In this document: positions 54,401-62,782 of the stretch, piece after piece | How positions within the stretch are numbered: the first letter of the stretch is position 1 | Layout of the letters: the number at the start of each line of letters is the position of its first letter | From: Mycolicibacterium boenickei | Lineage (GTDB): Bacteria > Actinomycetota > Actinomycetes > Mycobacteriales > Mycobacteriaceae | Assembly: GCF_010731295.1 (NCBI RefSeq) | Contig: NZ_AP022579.1 | Span: 1,612,001 to 1,676,000 of the forward strand | DNA: 64,000 nucleotides | Direction: 5' to 3' | Translations under genes and position numbers: made by a program | The notes under the pieces: generated by a model | The model's input: only the letters and a program-made list of their open reading frames with translations | What the model was told of the DNA's origin: nothing | Database searches by the model: none

Positions 54401-57400
54401 GCGGCATCTTCTGCTTCAGCGTCACCTGCCCGTACCGAAGCGGCAGGAACAGGTCGTTCACCCCCTGTTCGGCCGCGAGCAGTGCCGGGAAGGCGGGGAA
54501 GGCGACACCGGTGCACAAGTCCATCAACACCGGGTGCATCGGCTCGGTTCCGAGTTGTTCGGCGAGTTCCTCACCGACCAGGATGTCGCCGATCGCCTCG
54601 CCTTCGCCGAGCCACAAGGACTTCAGCGAACCCGACCACGTCGGGCCCCAGGCCAGTTCCAGATCGGCGAAGGTCTCGAACAACTCCTGCGGACGCATGC
54701 GCTCGAGGCGCTCGATGGCCTCGTCGACCGGATCCGACTCATCGGGGGCCTCGTCATCGGAGAGTCCCGCGACCACAGTGCCTTCGGCATTCAACGACCA
54801 GTCGGCACCGCGTTCGCCGTAGGGGCGGCTGTGCACCTGGAACTTCCAGCCGTCGCCGCCGTCCAGCGGGTGCAACGTCAGCTGCACCTCGCGGGAACTC
54901 TTCTCGGGCAGGATGATCGGCTCGTAGAAGAAGACGTCCTTGGCATGCGCGGGTGTACCGACCGCGGCCAGCGCCATCGCGGCGTACGTCGCTCCGGGAA
55001 CGACGACGGTGCCGTAGATGACGTGGTCGGAAAGCCAGGGCTGCGATTTGACCGACAACCGGCTGGTGTAGACCGAATCGCCGGAGGCGAGATCCTTGCC
55101 GCTGCCCAGGATTCCGGAACCCACGGGACCGTTGACATCGGCGGTGATTCCGCTGCCCTTGGGCCAGAAGCGACGCCGCTGGAACGGGTAGGTCGGCAAC
55201 TCCAGCCGCCGCCTGGTCCCGCGATGCAAGGCGCTGAAATCGGGCCGGTGCCCGCCGACGTAGGCCGAGGCCAGTGCGTCGGCGATCTGGCGCCGATCAG
55301 AGACACCCTTGCGCATCGAGACGATCGCGCGCGGCGCCGCGAGGTGCTCCGGCCAGACCTGCACCGCTGCTCCGGTCAGCACCGGTTGCGGACCGATCTC
55401 CATCAGAATCGAGCAGCCCAGTGCGGCCACTGTGCGCACGCTCTCGGCGAACTGCACGGGCTGGCGGGAATGTCGCCGCCAGTAATGGGCGTCGAGCGGA
55501 GTCTGGGCGGTCAGCACCGCGCCGGTGCGGTTGCAGACCAGGGGCATCGTCGGCTTCGCGAACTCCAACTGTGCTGCGTAGGCCTCGAATTCGTCGAGCA
55601 CCGGATCCAGCAGCTCGGAGTGGAATGCGTGGCTGGTCTCCAGCCAGGTGCACCGGATCCCCTCTTCTTCCTCGAGCTTCTCGACGATCTGCTCGAGATC
55701 GTCGCCCGGGCCCGAGAGCACGGTGTTGGGGCCGTTGTAGGCGCCCACCGAGACCCGGGGGAACTCACCTGCGACCTGCTCGACGTGCTTGGGGTCGGCG
55801 AACACCGCCACCATGCGCCCGCCCTCGGGCAGGCTGCCGAACAACCGTCCGCGCTCGGCCATCAGCCGGGCGCCGTCTTCGAGGCTGAACACCCCGGCCA
55901 CGCAGGCCGCGGCGTACTGGCCGACGCTGTGTCCGAGCACCACGTCGGGCTCGATGCCCCACGACTGCCACAGCCGGGCCAGACCCATTTCCACGGCGAA
56001 GATCGCCGGCTGGGCAAATGAGGTGTGCCGCAGGGTCTCGGCGGCCTTGCCTCCGGTTTCGCGATTGTCGGCGAACAGCACCTCGAGCAGCGGCTGCGGC
56101 AGGATGTCCTTGACCGCGTCCGCGCAACGGCGCACCGTTTCGGCGAAAACCGGCTCGGTGTCGAACAACTCACGCGCCATGCCGGCGTACTGGCTGCCCT
56201 GACCGGTGAACAGCCATGCCGTCATCGGATGATGCGGGCGCTCGCCACGTACGACGCCGTGCCGTAGCCGGTTCTCGGCCAGCTCGGCCAGACCCGCGCG
56301 GGCATCCGCGACCGAATCCACCACCAGGGCGGCGCGATGTTCGAAGTGCGAACGGCCGGTCCCGGCGGTGAGGCACAGGTCGGCGAGGTCCGCCTCGGGG
56401 TGAGCCCCGAGCCAGGTCTCGTACCGCTGCGCCAATGCCGCCAGTGCTTCCGGTGACCGTGCCGACAGTGTCAACACCTCGACCTGCGCCGGCTGCGTTT
56501 CCGCTGCCGACTCCGTCTGTACGTCGTCGGCGGGATCCGTGTCGGTGCCGGGCTCATCGGCGGGCGCGGGCTGCGACGGCGCCTCCTCGACCAGCACGTG
56601 GGCGTTGGTTCCGGTGAATCCGAAGGAGCTCACGCCCGCGCGCCGCGGCCTGCCGTTGGGCTGCCACGGTATCGCTTCGTCCACCACCCGCACCGGCAGC
56701 GAGTCCCACGGGATGTGCGGTGACGGGTTCTCGAAATGCAGGCTCTGCGGCAGAGTTTCGTGTTGCAGCGACAGCACGACCTTGATCAGGCCGGCCGCTC
56801 CGGAGGCCGACTCGGTGTGGCCGATGTTGGTTTTCACCGAGCCCATCAGCAGTGGCCGATCGGCATCACGCGAGCCGCCGTACGCGGCTGCCGCCGCCTG
56901 CACCTCGATCGGATCACCCAGCGGGGTTCCGGTGCCGTGGGCCTCCAGGTAATCCACATCGCCGCCGTTGAGGCCGGCGCGGGCCAGCACCGACCCGATA
57001 AGGCGTTGCTGTGCACCACCATTGGGCACGGTCAGGCCGCTCGAAGCGCCGTCCTGGTTCACCCCGCTGCCGGGGATGACGGCACAGATCCGATCGCCGT
57101 CGCGTTGCGCGTCGCTCAATCGCTTGAGCACCAGGATTCCGCAGCCCTCGCTGCGCACATAGCCGTCAGCCGAGGCGTCGAACGTCTTGCACCGCCCGAC
57201 CGGGGACAGCATCCTGGCGCGGGATGCTGCGACGACGGTCACCGGGGAAAGCAGGACATTGACGCCGCCGGCCACTGCCATGTCGCAATCACCGGATTGC
57301 AGCGCTTGGCAAGCCTGATGGACGGCGACCAACGCCGAGCTGCATGCAGTGTCGACCGCCACCGCGGGGCCCTCGAGCCCGAGCGCGAAGGCAACGCGGC

Positions 57401-60400
57401 CCGAGATGGCGTTGAGCGCATTACCGGTGATGAAGTGCGGCTCGATCTTCTCGATCGGCTCCGAGGACAACAGGTGTGCGTACTCGTTGGCCGCCACACC
57501 GACGAACACACCGGTACGGCTGCCGCGCAGCGCCTCGGGGGATTGACCGGCTCTTTCGAGTCCTTCCCACACCGTTTCGAGCACGAGGCGCTGCTGAGGC
57601 TCGATCCAGACCGCCTCGCGGGGCGAGATGCCGAAGAACTCGGGATCGAATCCGTCGATGCCTTCGAGGAATCCGCCGTAGCGCGTATAGGTCTTCCCTG
57701 GAGCATCCGGGTCCTCGTCGAAGAACTCGTCGATGTCGAATCGCTCCTCGGGCACTTCCCGGATGGCGTCGACACCGCCGGACAGCACCTCCCAGAACGC
57801 CTCGGGGTTCGGGGCGCCGGGGAACCGGCAGGACACCGCCACGACGGCGATCGGGTCGTCGGTGCGCGTCGCGGCCACCGATGCCGCGGCAGGGGCGGAC
57901 TTCTGCTCGCTGAGTCCGAGCACCTCGCCGAGCAGGTAGTCGGCCACATCGGAGATCCGGGGGTGATCCATCACCACGGTGACCGGAATTTCCTTGCCCA
58001 CACCCTGTTCCATGCGGCGACGCAGTTCGACGGCCATCAGCGAGTCCATGCCCAGGTCGAAGAAGCCCGCGTCTTCGCGGATCTCCGCGGTATCGACTCG
58101 GGTCACCTCCGCCACGGAATCGCGCAGGTAATCGGTCAGCAGCTTCTTGCGCTGCTGCACCGGGGCGTTCGTGAGCTGCTCGACCAGTTTGGTCTTCCCG
58201 GATGCCGTGACCGGTGACGTCACACCCAGCTGGGCAGGCACTTCGCGTTCCAGCTCTGCCAGGAATGCCCGCCTGCCGGCCTGTTGGTAGAGCGGCAGGA
58301 ACCGGGACCAGTCGATCCGGGCGATCACTCCCTGGGCCGAGCCGTGCGCGGAAGAAGTCGCCACGACGTCAGCCAGACCGGCCAGCGCGTCGGACGGTGA
58401 CAACGTCTTGATCCCGCGCTGCTCCAGCCGTGCACGGGATTCCGCGTCCGCCATGCCCGCCGACCACGGGCCGAAGTTGACGCTGGTCCCGGCGATGCCC
58501 TGCTTGCGCAGGCGCCAGGCCAGACCGTCCAGGAATGCGTTCGCCGCACTGTATGCGGTCTGGCCGAACCCGCCCCATACCGAGGCGATCGACGACGTGC
58601 TGATGAAGAAGTCGAGGTTCTCGTCGGCCACCGCCTCGCTGAGATGCCAGGCACCCCAGACTTTCCCGGCGAAGACCCGGTCCACCTCGGCGTCGTCGAG
58701 CTCGCTCAGCGGTGTCGTGCCGTTCTCGCCCGCGGCGTGCACGATGCCGGCCAGCGGCGGTAGTTCCGCCCGCACACCGGCCAGGAGACGTGCGACGTCG
58801 TGCGCGTCGGCGACATCGGCCGTGGCGACCCGGATCTCGCAGCCGTGCTGGGCGCGCAGCGCGTCGATGCGCTTCTGCGCGGCGTCGCTGGGCTGGCGGC
58901 GGCTGGTCAGCACCAACTGCTTGGCCCCGTGCGCGGCCAGGTACCCGGCCACCTCGAGTCCGATGGAGCCGAGTCCGCCGGTCACCAGATACGTTGCGTT
59001 GTCGCGCAATTCGAGCGGATTGCCGCTCGGCAGATCCTCCGGACGCACCAGCCGCGGCACGTAGACCTCTTGACCGCGCAGCGCGATCTGGTCTTCCTTG
59101 GCTGCCGCGTCGGATCCGGTCGTGACCCGGTTGAGCAGGCCGGACCATTCGTCGCTCGTGGCCTCCGAGAGATCGGCCAGGCCGCCCCACAGCTGAGGCA
59201 GCTCGAGGGCCGCGGCGCGGCCGAATCCCCACAGCGCACTCTGCTCGGGCGTCACGGTGTCCGCGTCGGTCACGTGCTGTGCTCCGCGGGTGACGAGCCA
59301 GATGGGTGCCCTGAGATCAGCGGCGACCGCGGCACGGAACAGCCGTCGCGTTCCGGCCAGGACCTGGTGCTGCATGCGCAACAGTGATCGCATCGAAGGC
59401 GCGCCGCCGGAATCCAGGCCCGCGACGTGAATGATCCGCAGCGTCCCATCTCCGGTTGCCGCGGCGCGCAACGCTTCTGCGAGTTGCGCCTCGTCGGCGT
59501 CGGACGCGGGCAATCCGAGGATCTGATGCTGTTGCCCGCGCGCGGTGAGCGCATCCACCAGGGGCTTGACGGCCTCGGATTCGTCGCCGATGAGGATCCA
59601 GGAGCTTTCCCCGGAGTCCGCAGCGGACAGCGGAGTGACGGCCTTGTCCCAGCGGAACTCGTAGCGATCGTCCGCGATGGACTGGGTCGAGCGTTGCTGG
59701 TTGTGTTGCGCCGCAAGCTTGGTCAGCACCGCCAGCGTCTGGTCGTCGTCGCCCGCGCCGCCGAGCAGGGCCGCGAGCTCCTCGATCCGGCCGTCCTCGA
59801 GAAGCCGGACCGCCTGGGTTCGTGCGGCCACGTGCTGCTGCTGGTTCGGTTCTTCCCGATTGTCGCGGTACCAGTACTGGCGGTGCTCGAACGGGTAGGT
59901 CGGCAGGTCGAGCTTGCGCGCGTGTGCCTGCCGGAAGGCACTGAAGTCGGGCAGGTGGCCCAGCACGTATGCGTCGGCCACGGCTTCGGTGATCTGCCGG
60001 TGGTCAGCGGTGTTCGGCCGCAGCGAGGCGATCACCCGCGGTGCGGTGGCCGGGTCGGGCCACGCGCCCAGCGCCGTCGCGGTGAGCACGGGGCGCGGGC
60101 CGATCTCGAGCAACACCTTGCAGTTCAGGTCGGCGAGAGTGCGCACGCTCTTGGCGAACTCGACCGGTTGCCGTGCGTGACGACGCCAGTAGGCACCGTC
60201 CATCTTGACGCTGCGGCCCAGTGCCGCGCCGGTGCGGTTGTCGATCAGAATCCGTTGCGGCGCATTGAAAGTGAACCGGTTCGCGGATGCCTCGAACTCG
60301 TCGAGGATCGGCTCCAGCAACGCCGAGTGGAACGCGTGGCTGGTCTCCAGCCAGTCACACCGGATGTTGTCGGCGGCCAACCTGGCCACCGCCTGCTCCA

Positions 60401-62552
60401 GGTCCGCTGCCGGTCCCGACAGCACGGTGTTGGCGCCGTTGTACGCGGCGACGGACAGCGTGGGGTACTCGTCGGTGAGGCTTTCGACTCGCTCGGCCGC
60501 CGCGAACACCGCCACCATCCGGCCGCCGGCAGGCAGACTGCCGAAGAGGCGGCCGCGTTCGGCCATCAGCTGTACGCCGTCTTCGAGGCTGAACACTCCC
60601 GCGACGCAGGCCGCCGAGTACTGGCCGACGCTGTGACCGAGCACCACGTCGGGTTCGATTCCCCACGACTGCCACAGCTGGGCCAGGCCCATCTCCAGCG
60701 CGAACAGTGCGGGCTGGGCGTAGGACGTCTGCCGCAGCGTTTCTTCGGCATTTGGGCCGTCCAGGTCGAAAATGACGTCCAGCAGCGGCTTTTCGAGAAC
60801 GTTCGCGACCGCGGCGGCACACCGGTCCAGCGTCTGGGCGAACACCGGTTCGGTGTCGTACAGCTCGCGGGCCATGCCGGGGTACTGGCTGCCCTGGCCG
60901 GTGAACAGCCAGGCCGTCTTCGGGGTGTCATGGGATTCCCCGCGAACCAGGCCGGGGGCCGGACGGTCGTCGGCAAGGGCGCCCAGGAGTTCCACGGCGG
61001 CTTCTCGGGAATTGACCACCAGCGCGGCGCGGTGTTCCAGGTGTGCTCGCCCGACTCCGGCCGTGAGACACACATCGGCCAAGGTGGCCTCCGGGTGTGC
61101 GGTCAACCAGGTGCGGTACTGGCCGGCGAGCTGCACGAGGGCAGCGGGCGTCCGGGCTGACAGCGGAAGCAGGCTGAATCGCTTGTTCTCGGACGGCCCC
61201 GCCTCGGGTGCCGCCACCGGCTGGGCCGTCGGTTCGGGTGCCTCTTCGAGGATGACGTGTGCGTTGGTCCCGGCGAATCCGAATGAGCTGACGCCCGCGA
61301 TACGGGGCTGACCATTGCGTTCCCAGGGAGTTGCTTCTTTGACGACCTCGACTGCGAGCCGGTCCCACGGAATGTGGGGCGAGGGGTTCTCGAAGTGCAG
61401 GTGCTTCGGCAGCGTCTCGTTCTCGAGCGACAGGACGACCTTGATGACGCCCGCGATCCCGGCGGCCGCTTCCAGGTGCCCGATGTTCGTCTTCGCCGAG
61501 CCGATCAACAGAGGCCGGTCGGCTTCCCGACCGGCGCCGAGCACCGCGCCCGCGGCCTGTGCCTCGATCGGATCACCCAGCGAAGTTCCGGTGCCGTGTG
61601 CTTCCAGGTATCCGACTTCGCTGGGCTGGACGCCCGCGCGGTTCAGCGCAGCGGTGATAACCCGTTGCTGCGCTACGCCATTCGGCACGGTCAACCCACC
61701 TGAGGCGCCGTCTTGGTTGATTGCGCTGCCGCGGATCACGGCGCGAATCTGGTCGCCGTCGCGGATCGCGTCCTCGAGGCGCTTGATGACGATGACGCCG
61801 CAGCCCTCACCGCGCACGTAGCCGTCGGCGGCGGCGTCGAACGTCTTGCAGCGGCCGTCGGGAGCCAGCATGTGAGCGCTGGAGAAGGTGATCATGGTGG
61901 CCGGTGTGAGCAGGACGTTCGCCCCGCCGGCCAGTGCGAGGTCGCACTCGCCCAGGCTCAGCGCCTGGCAAGCCTGGTGGATCGCCACCAGTGACGAGCT
62001 GCAGGCTGTGTCGACGGCGACCGAGGGGCCCTGCAGCCCCAGCCGATAGCTGATCCGGCCCGCTGCCGCGGCGTTCGAGGTCCCGATGGCCATGTAGGCC
62101 TCGATCTCGGGATACGTCAGCTCGTCAGAGGCCATTCCCAGGTAGTCGTGGGTGGCCAGACCCACGAACACACCGGTGTTGGTGTCGGCCAAAGCCGTTG
62201 GTGCAGTGCCTGAATGCTCAACCGCGCGCCACGCAGTCTCAAGCAGAAGTCGATGTTGAGGGTCCATCAAGCGGACCTCGCGGGTCGACATCCCGAAGAA
62301 CGGTGCGTCGAAGCCGGTCACGTCGTCGACGAACCCGGCGCGGCGAGTCACGACCTTGCCGGGCGAGCCCGGTTCGGGGTCGAAGAACTCGTCGACGTCC
62401 CAGCGATCTTCGGGTATCTCCGATACCGCGTCCCGGCCTTCGCGCAACACATCCCAGAACGCTTCAGCGTCCGGTGCTCCGGGAAAACGCGCTGCGTAGC
62501 CGATTATGGCAAAGCGAGGGGTCGATTTGGTCGGATGTTCGGCGGTTCCCAT
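51456..62552 (-). CDS. pks: Bimodular type I polyketide synthase (TPP/phleic acid type)
   Basis: 3698 residues in two modules. Module 1: KS (about 13-435; Cys184, His319, His359), AT (about 547-840; GHSVG with Ser641, HAFH 739-742), KR (about 1186-1365), ACP (Ser1504). Module 2: KS (about 1566-1990; Cys1737), AT (about 2110-2400; GHSVG, HAFH), DH (His2510 in HVIYGTVVVP, later HPVLMD), ER (about 2980-3290; HAASGGVGL), KR (about 3313-3490), ACP (Ser3619). An acidic tail (3662-3698) replaces a thioesterase. Both ATs carry HAFH, predicting malonyl-CoA. Size, domain set and the papA3 neighbour match the M. smegmatis PKS that makes the phleic acids of trehalose polyphleates: repeated use would add a CH=CH-CH2-CH2 unit per cycle. 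Module 1 has no DH. ATG at 62552. Confidence 0.92.
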   Translation of the reverse strand: MGTAEHPTKSTPRFAIIGYAARFPGAPDAEAFWDVLREGRDAVSEIPEDRWDVDEFFDPEPGSPGKVVTRRAGFVDDVTGFDAPFFGMSTREVRLMDPQHRLLLETAWRAVEHSGTAPTALADTNTGVFVGLATHDYLGMASDELTYPEIEAYMAIGTSNAAAAGRISYRLGLQGPSVAVDTACSSSLVAIHQACQALSLGECDLALAGGANVLLTPATMITFSSAHMLAPDGRCKTFDAAADGYVRGEGCGVIVIKRLEDAIRDGDQIRAVIRGSAINQDGASGGLTVPNGVAQQRVITAALNRAGVQPSEVGYLEAHGTGTSLGDPIEAQAAGAVLGAGREADRPLLIGSAKTNIGHLEAAAGIAGVIKVVLSLENETLPKHLHFENPSPHIPWDRLAVEVVKEATPWERNGQPRIAGVSSFGFAGTNAHVILEEAPEPTAQPVAAPEAGPSENKRFSLLPLSARTPAALVQLAGQYRTWLTAHPEATLADVCLTAGVGRAHLEHRAALVVNSREAAVELLGALADDRPAPGLVRGESHDTPKTAWLFTGQGSQYPGMARELYDTEPVFAQTLDRCAAAVANVLEKPLLDVIFDLDGPNAEETLRQTSYAQPALFALEMGLAQLWQSWGIEPDVVLGHSVGQYSAACVAGVFSLEDGVQLMAERGRLFGSLPAGGRMVAVFAAAERVESLTDEYPTLSVAAYNGANTVLSGPAADLEQAVARLAADNIRCDWLETSHAFHSALLEPILDEFEASANRFTFNAPQRILIDNRTGAALGRSVKMDGAYWRRHARQPVEFAKSVRTLADLNCKVLLEIGPRPVLTATALGAWPDPATAPRVIASLRPNTADHRQITEAVADAYVLGHLPDFSAFRQAHARKLDLPTYPFEHRQYWYRDNREEPNQQQHVAARTQAVRLLEDGRIEELAALLGGAGDDDQTLAVLTKLAAQHNQQRSTQSIADDRYEFRWDKAVTPLSAADSGESSWILIGDESEAVKPLVDALTARGQQHQILGLPASDADEAQLAEALRAAATGDGTLRIIHVAGLDSGGAPSMRSLLRMQHQVLAGTRRLFRAAVAADLRAPIWLVTRGAQHVTDADTVTPEQSALWGFGRAAALELPQLWGGLADLSEATSDEWSGLLNRVTTGSDAAAKEDQIALRGQEVYVPRLVRPEDLPSGNPLELRDNATYLVTGGLGSIGLEVAGYLAAHGAKQLVLTSRRQPSDAAQKRIDALRAQHGCEIRVATADVADAHDVARLLAGVRAELPPLAGIVHAAGENGTTPLSELDDAEVDRVFAGKVWGAWHLSEAVADENLDFFISTSSIASVWGGFGQTAYSAANAFLDGLAWRLRKQGIAGTSVNFGPWSAGMADAESRARLEQRGIKTLSPSDALAGLADVVATSSAHGSAQGVIARIDWSRFLPLYQQAGRRAFLAELEREVPAQLGVTSPVTASGKTKLVEQLTNAPVQQRKKLLTDYLRDSVAEVTRVDTAEIREDAGFFDLGMDSLMAVELRRRMEQGVGKEIPVTVVMDHPRISDVADYLLGEVLGLSEQKSAPAAASVAATRTDDPIAVVAVSCRFPGAPNPEAFWEVLSGGVDAIREVPEERFDIDEFFDEDPDAPGKTYTRYGGFLEGIDGFDPEFFGISPREAVWIEPQQRLVLETVWEGLERAGQSPEALRGSRTGVFVGVAANEYAHLLSSEPIEKIEPHFITGNALNAISGRVAFALGLEGPAVAVDTACSSALVAVHQACQALQSGDCDMAVAGGVNVLLSPVTVVAASRARMLSPVGRCKTFDASADGYVRSEGCGILVLKRLSDAQRDGDRICAVIPGSGVNQDGASSGLTVPNGGAQQRLIGSVLARAGLNGGDVDYLEAHGTGTPLGDPIEVQAAAAAYGGSRDADRPLLMGSVKTNIGHTESASGAAGLIKVVLSLQHETLPQSLHFENPSPHIPWDSLPVRVVDEAIPWQPNGRPRRAGVSSFGFTGTNAHVLVEEAPSQPAPADEPGTDTDPADDVQTESAAETQPAQVEVLTLSARSPEALAALAQRYETWLGAHPEADLADLCLTAGTGRSHFEHRAALVVDSVADARAGLAELAENRLRHGVVRGERPHHPMTAWLFTGQGSQYAGMARELFDTEPVFAETVRRCADAVKDILPQPLLEVLFADNRETGGKAAETLRHTSFAQPAIFAVEMGLARLWQSWGIEPDVVLGHSVGQYAAACVAGVFSLEDGARLMAERGRLFGSLPEGGRMVAVFADPKHVEQVAGEFPRVSVGAYNGPNTVLSGPGDDLEQIVEKLEEEEGIRCTWLETSHAFHSELLDPVLDEFEAYAAQLEFAKPTMPLVCNRTGAVLTAQTPLDAHYWRRHSRQPVQFAESVRTVAALGCSILMEIGPQPVLTGAAVQVWPEHLAAPRAIVSMRKGVSDRRQIADALASAYVGGHRPDFSALHRGTRRRLELPTYPFQRRRFWPKGSGITADVNGPVGSGILGSGKDLASGDSVYTSRLSVKSQPWLSDHVIYGTVVVPGATYAAMALAAVGTPAHAKDVFFYEPIILPEKSSREVQLTLHPLDGGDGWKFQVHSRPYGERGADWSLNAEGTVVAGLSDDEAPDESDPVDEAIERLERMRPQELFETFADLELAWGPTWSGSLKSLWLGEGEAIGDILVGEELAEQLGTEPMHPVLMDLCTGVAFPAFPALLAAEQGVNDLFLPLRYGQVTLKQKMPRRFYCRARWHESALDSETQVFDLDYLDRDGSYLGGVRDFTVKRAPREALLRGLGGDATRLMYTLGWHEVPVPPAAEDAAENTSGTWLIAGFDDLATKVPGCIPFDRSTDSELLGQVLAQAKERGLPFAGVVWRAAAPGAGESSVDSQARLETEIANLLSAVHTVQGGEIKLPGGLWIVTERAVATESGEPVDPVQAALWGFGRTTINEEPALRAKLIDTDGSPEAVQALANLLITPVEEPEIAVRQGKLLASRLLPWARSGNLNVPRGSDYVLAPTERGAIDNLRITEKEVTAPDEGYVQVRVEAAGLNFRDVLNVLGLYPGDPGPIGGDFAGIVTQLGEGVTGVEVGQRVYGSMQGAFSSRFNVPAQFLAPIPDGISGVEAATIPAAALTVRLSFDWAQLKPGDKVLIHAASGGVGLAAIQMAQQCGAEVYATASTFKRATLRKLGVKYVYDSRTTDFADQILADTGGAGVDVVLNSLTSEGFIEATLKATAKNGRFAEIAKRDIWSAEQMAEARPDVAYEIVALDTVMFTEPDRIRDLLVEISEGLAKGDWKPLPAEIYPLTEARTAFRRMQQARHIGKIVCQLPNPLAPRPDRTYLITGGLGAIGLHTASYLAQLGAGDIVLTSRREPDADAQRLIGEITERNKTRIHVFTADVGEEAGVAKLLERIRAELPPLAGVAHLAGVLDDALLGQQSVERFRTTLAPKAFGAEYLDRLTKDDDLDFFIVSSSVSSLFGSPGQSNYATANALLDGLIAQRRAQGLPATGINFGPWGQGGMASSEAATANISAQGLIPLDPGAALAALSEVIANGTGQATVLKANWQRAAKVLGSQRPPILDLVLPSAVGEVVGDSEVLKQLLEIPVPQRAGFVTEFLQKEVQNFLRLASPPAATSRFLDLGTDSLMAIELRNRLHSQFGGKFTLNATAVFDYPTIGGLAEYLVAQLPDAEPTEAPKESTPDSAEAPKESAPEPEESEEAGPKD
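55600..56260 (-). repeat. AT2 segment duplicated as AT1 (about 60270-60950)
   Basis: The acyltransferase regions of the two modules are near-identical in protein over long runs (AWLFTGQGSQY.GMAREL, GHSVGQY.AACVAGVFSLEDG, LMAERGRLFGSLP.GGRMVAVF, WLETSHAFHS.LL.P.LDEFEA), and the DNA is also very similar. The KS regions show the same to a lesser degree. This marks an internal module duplication with possible gene conversion. Confidence 0.75.
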
Positions 62553-62782
62553 GCCGCTGTCCTCCTTGCATCGGCTGTCACACGGTGACTACGCGGGACG
62601 TTTGTCGCACGCGAAAATTGTCCGCCCCCCGACGGCATTACGCACTATTGCAGATGAACCTGTGGCGTGTGGGACGCAACTCGTCCCCTGAGGTGGGGTG
62701 GGCGGTTGCCAGCGGACCGAGGGTATGTTGGGCATCCACGGGGTGACCACGGCCACAGCGGCCAAACTGGGAGGGCGACGTT
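62553..62782. promoter_or_regulatory. Divergent pks/papA3 promoter region
   Basis: This 230-bp gap separates the divergent genes. GGGTAT at 62721-62726, followed by TGTTGG, is the best -10-like word toward papA3, but no matching -35 stands at the right distance. I see no clear palindrome. Confidence 0.35.

Noticed and set aside
53172..56021. 949-codon plus-strand frame inside the PKS gene
   Set aside because: Antisense to continuous PKS domains; no recognisable domain or ribosome-binding site.
62702..62726. SigF promoter for papA3 (GGTTG ... GGGTAT)
   Set aside because: The spacer is only 12 nt, too short for the usual 14-17.
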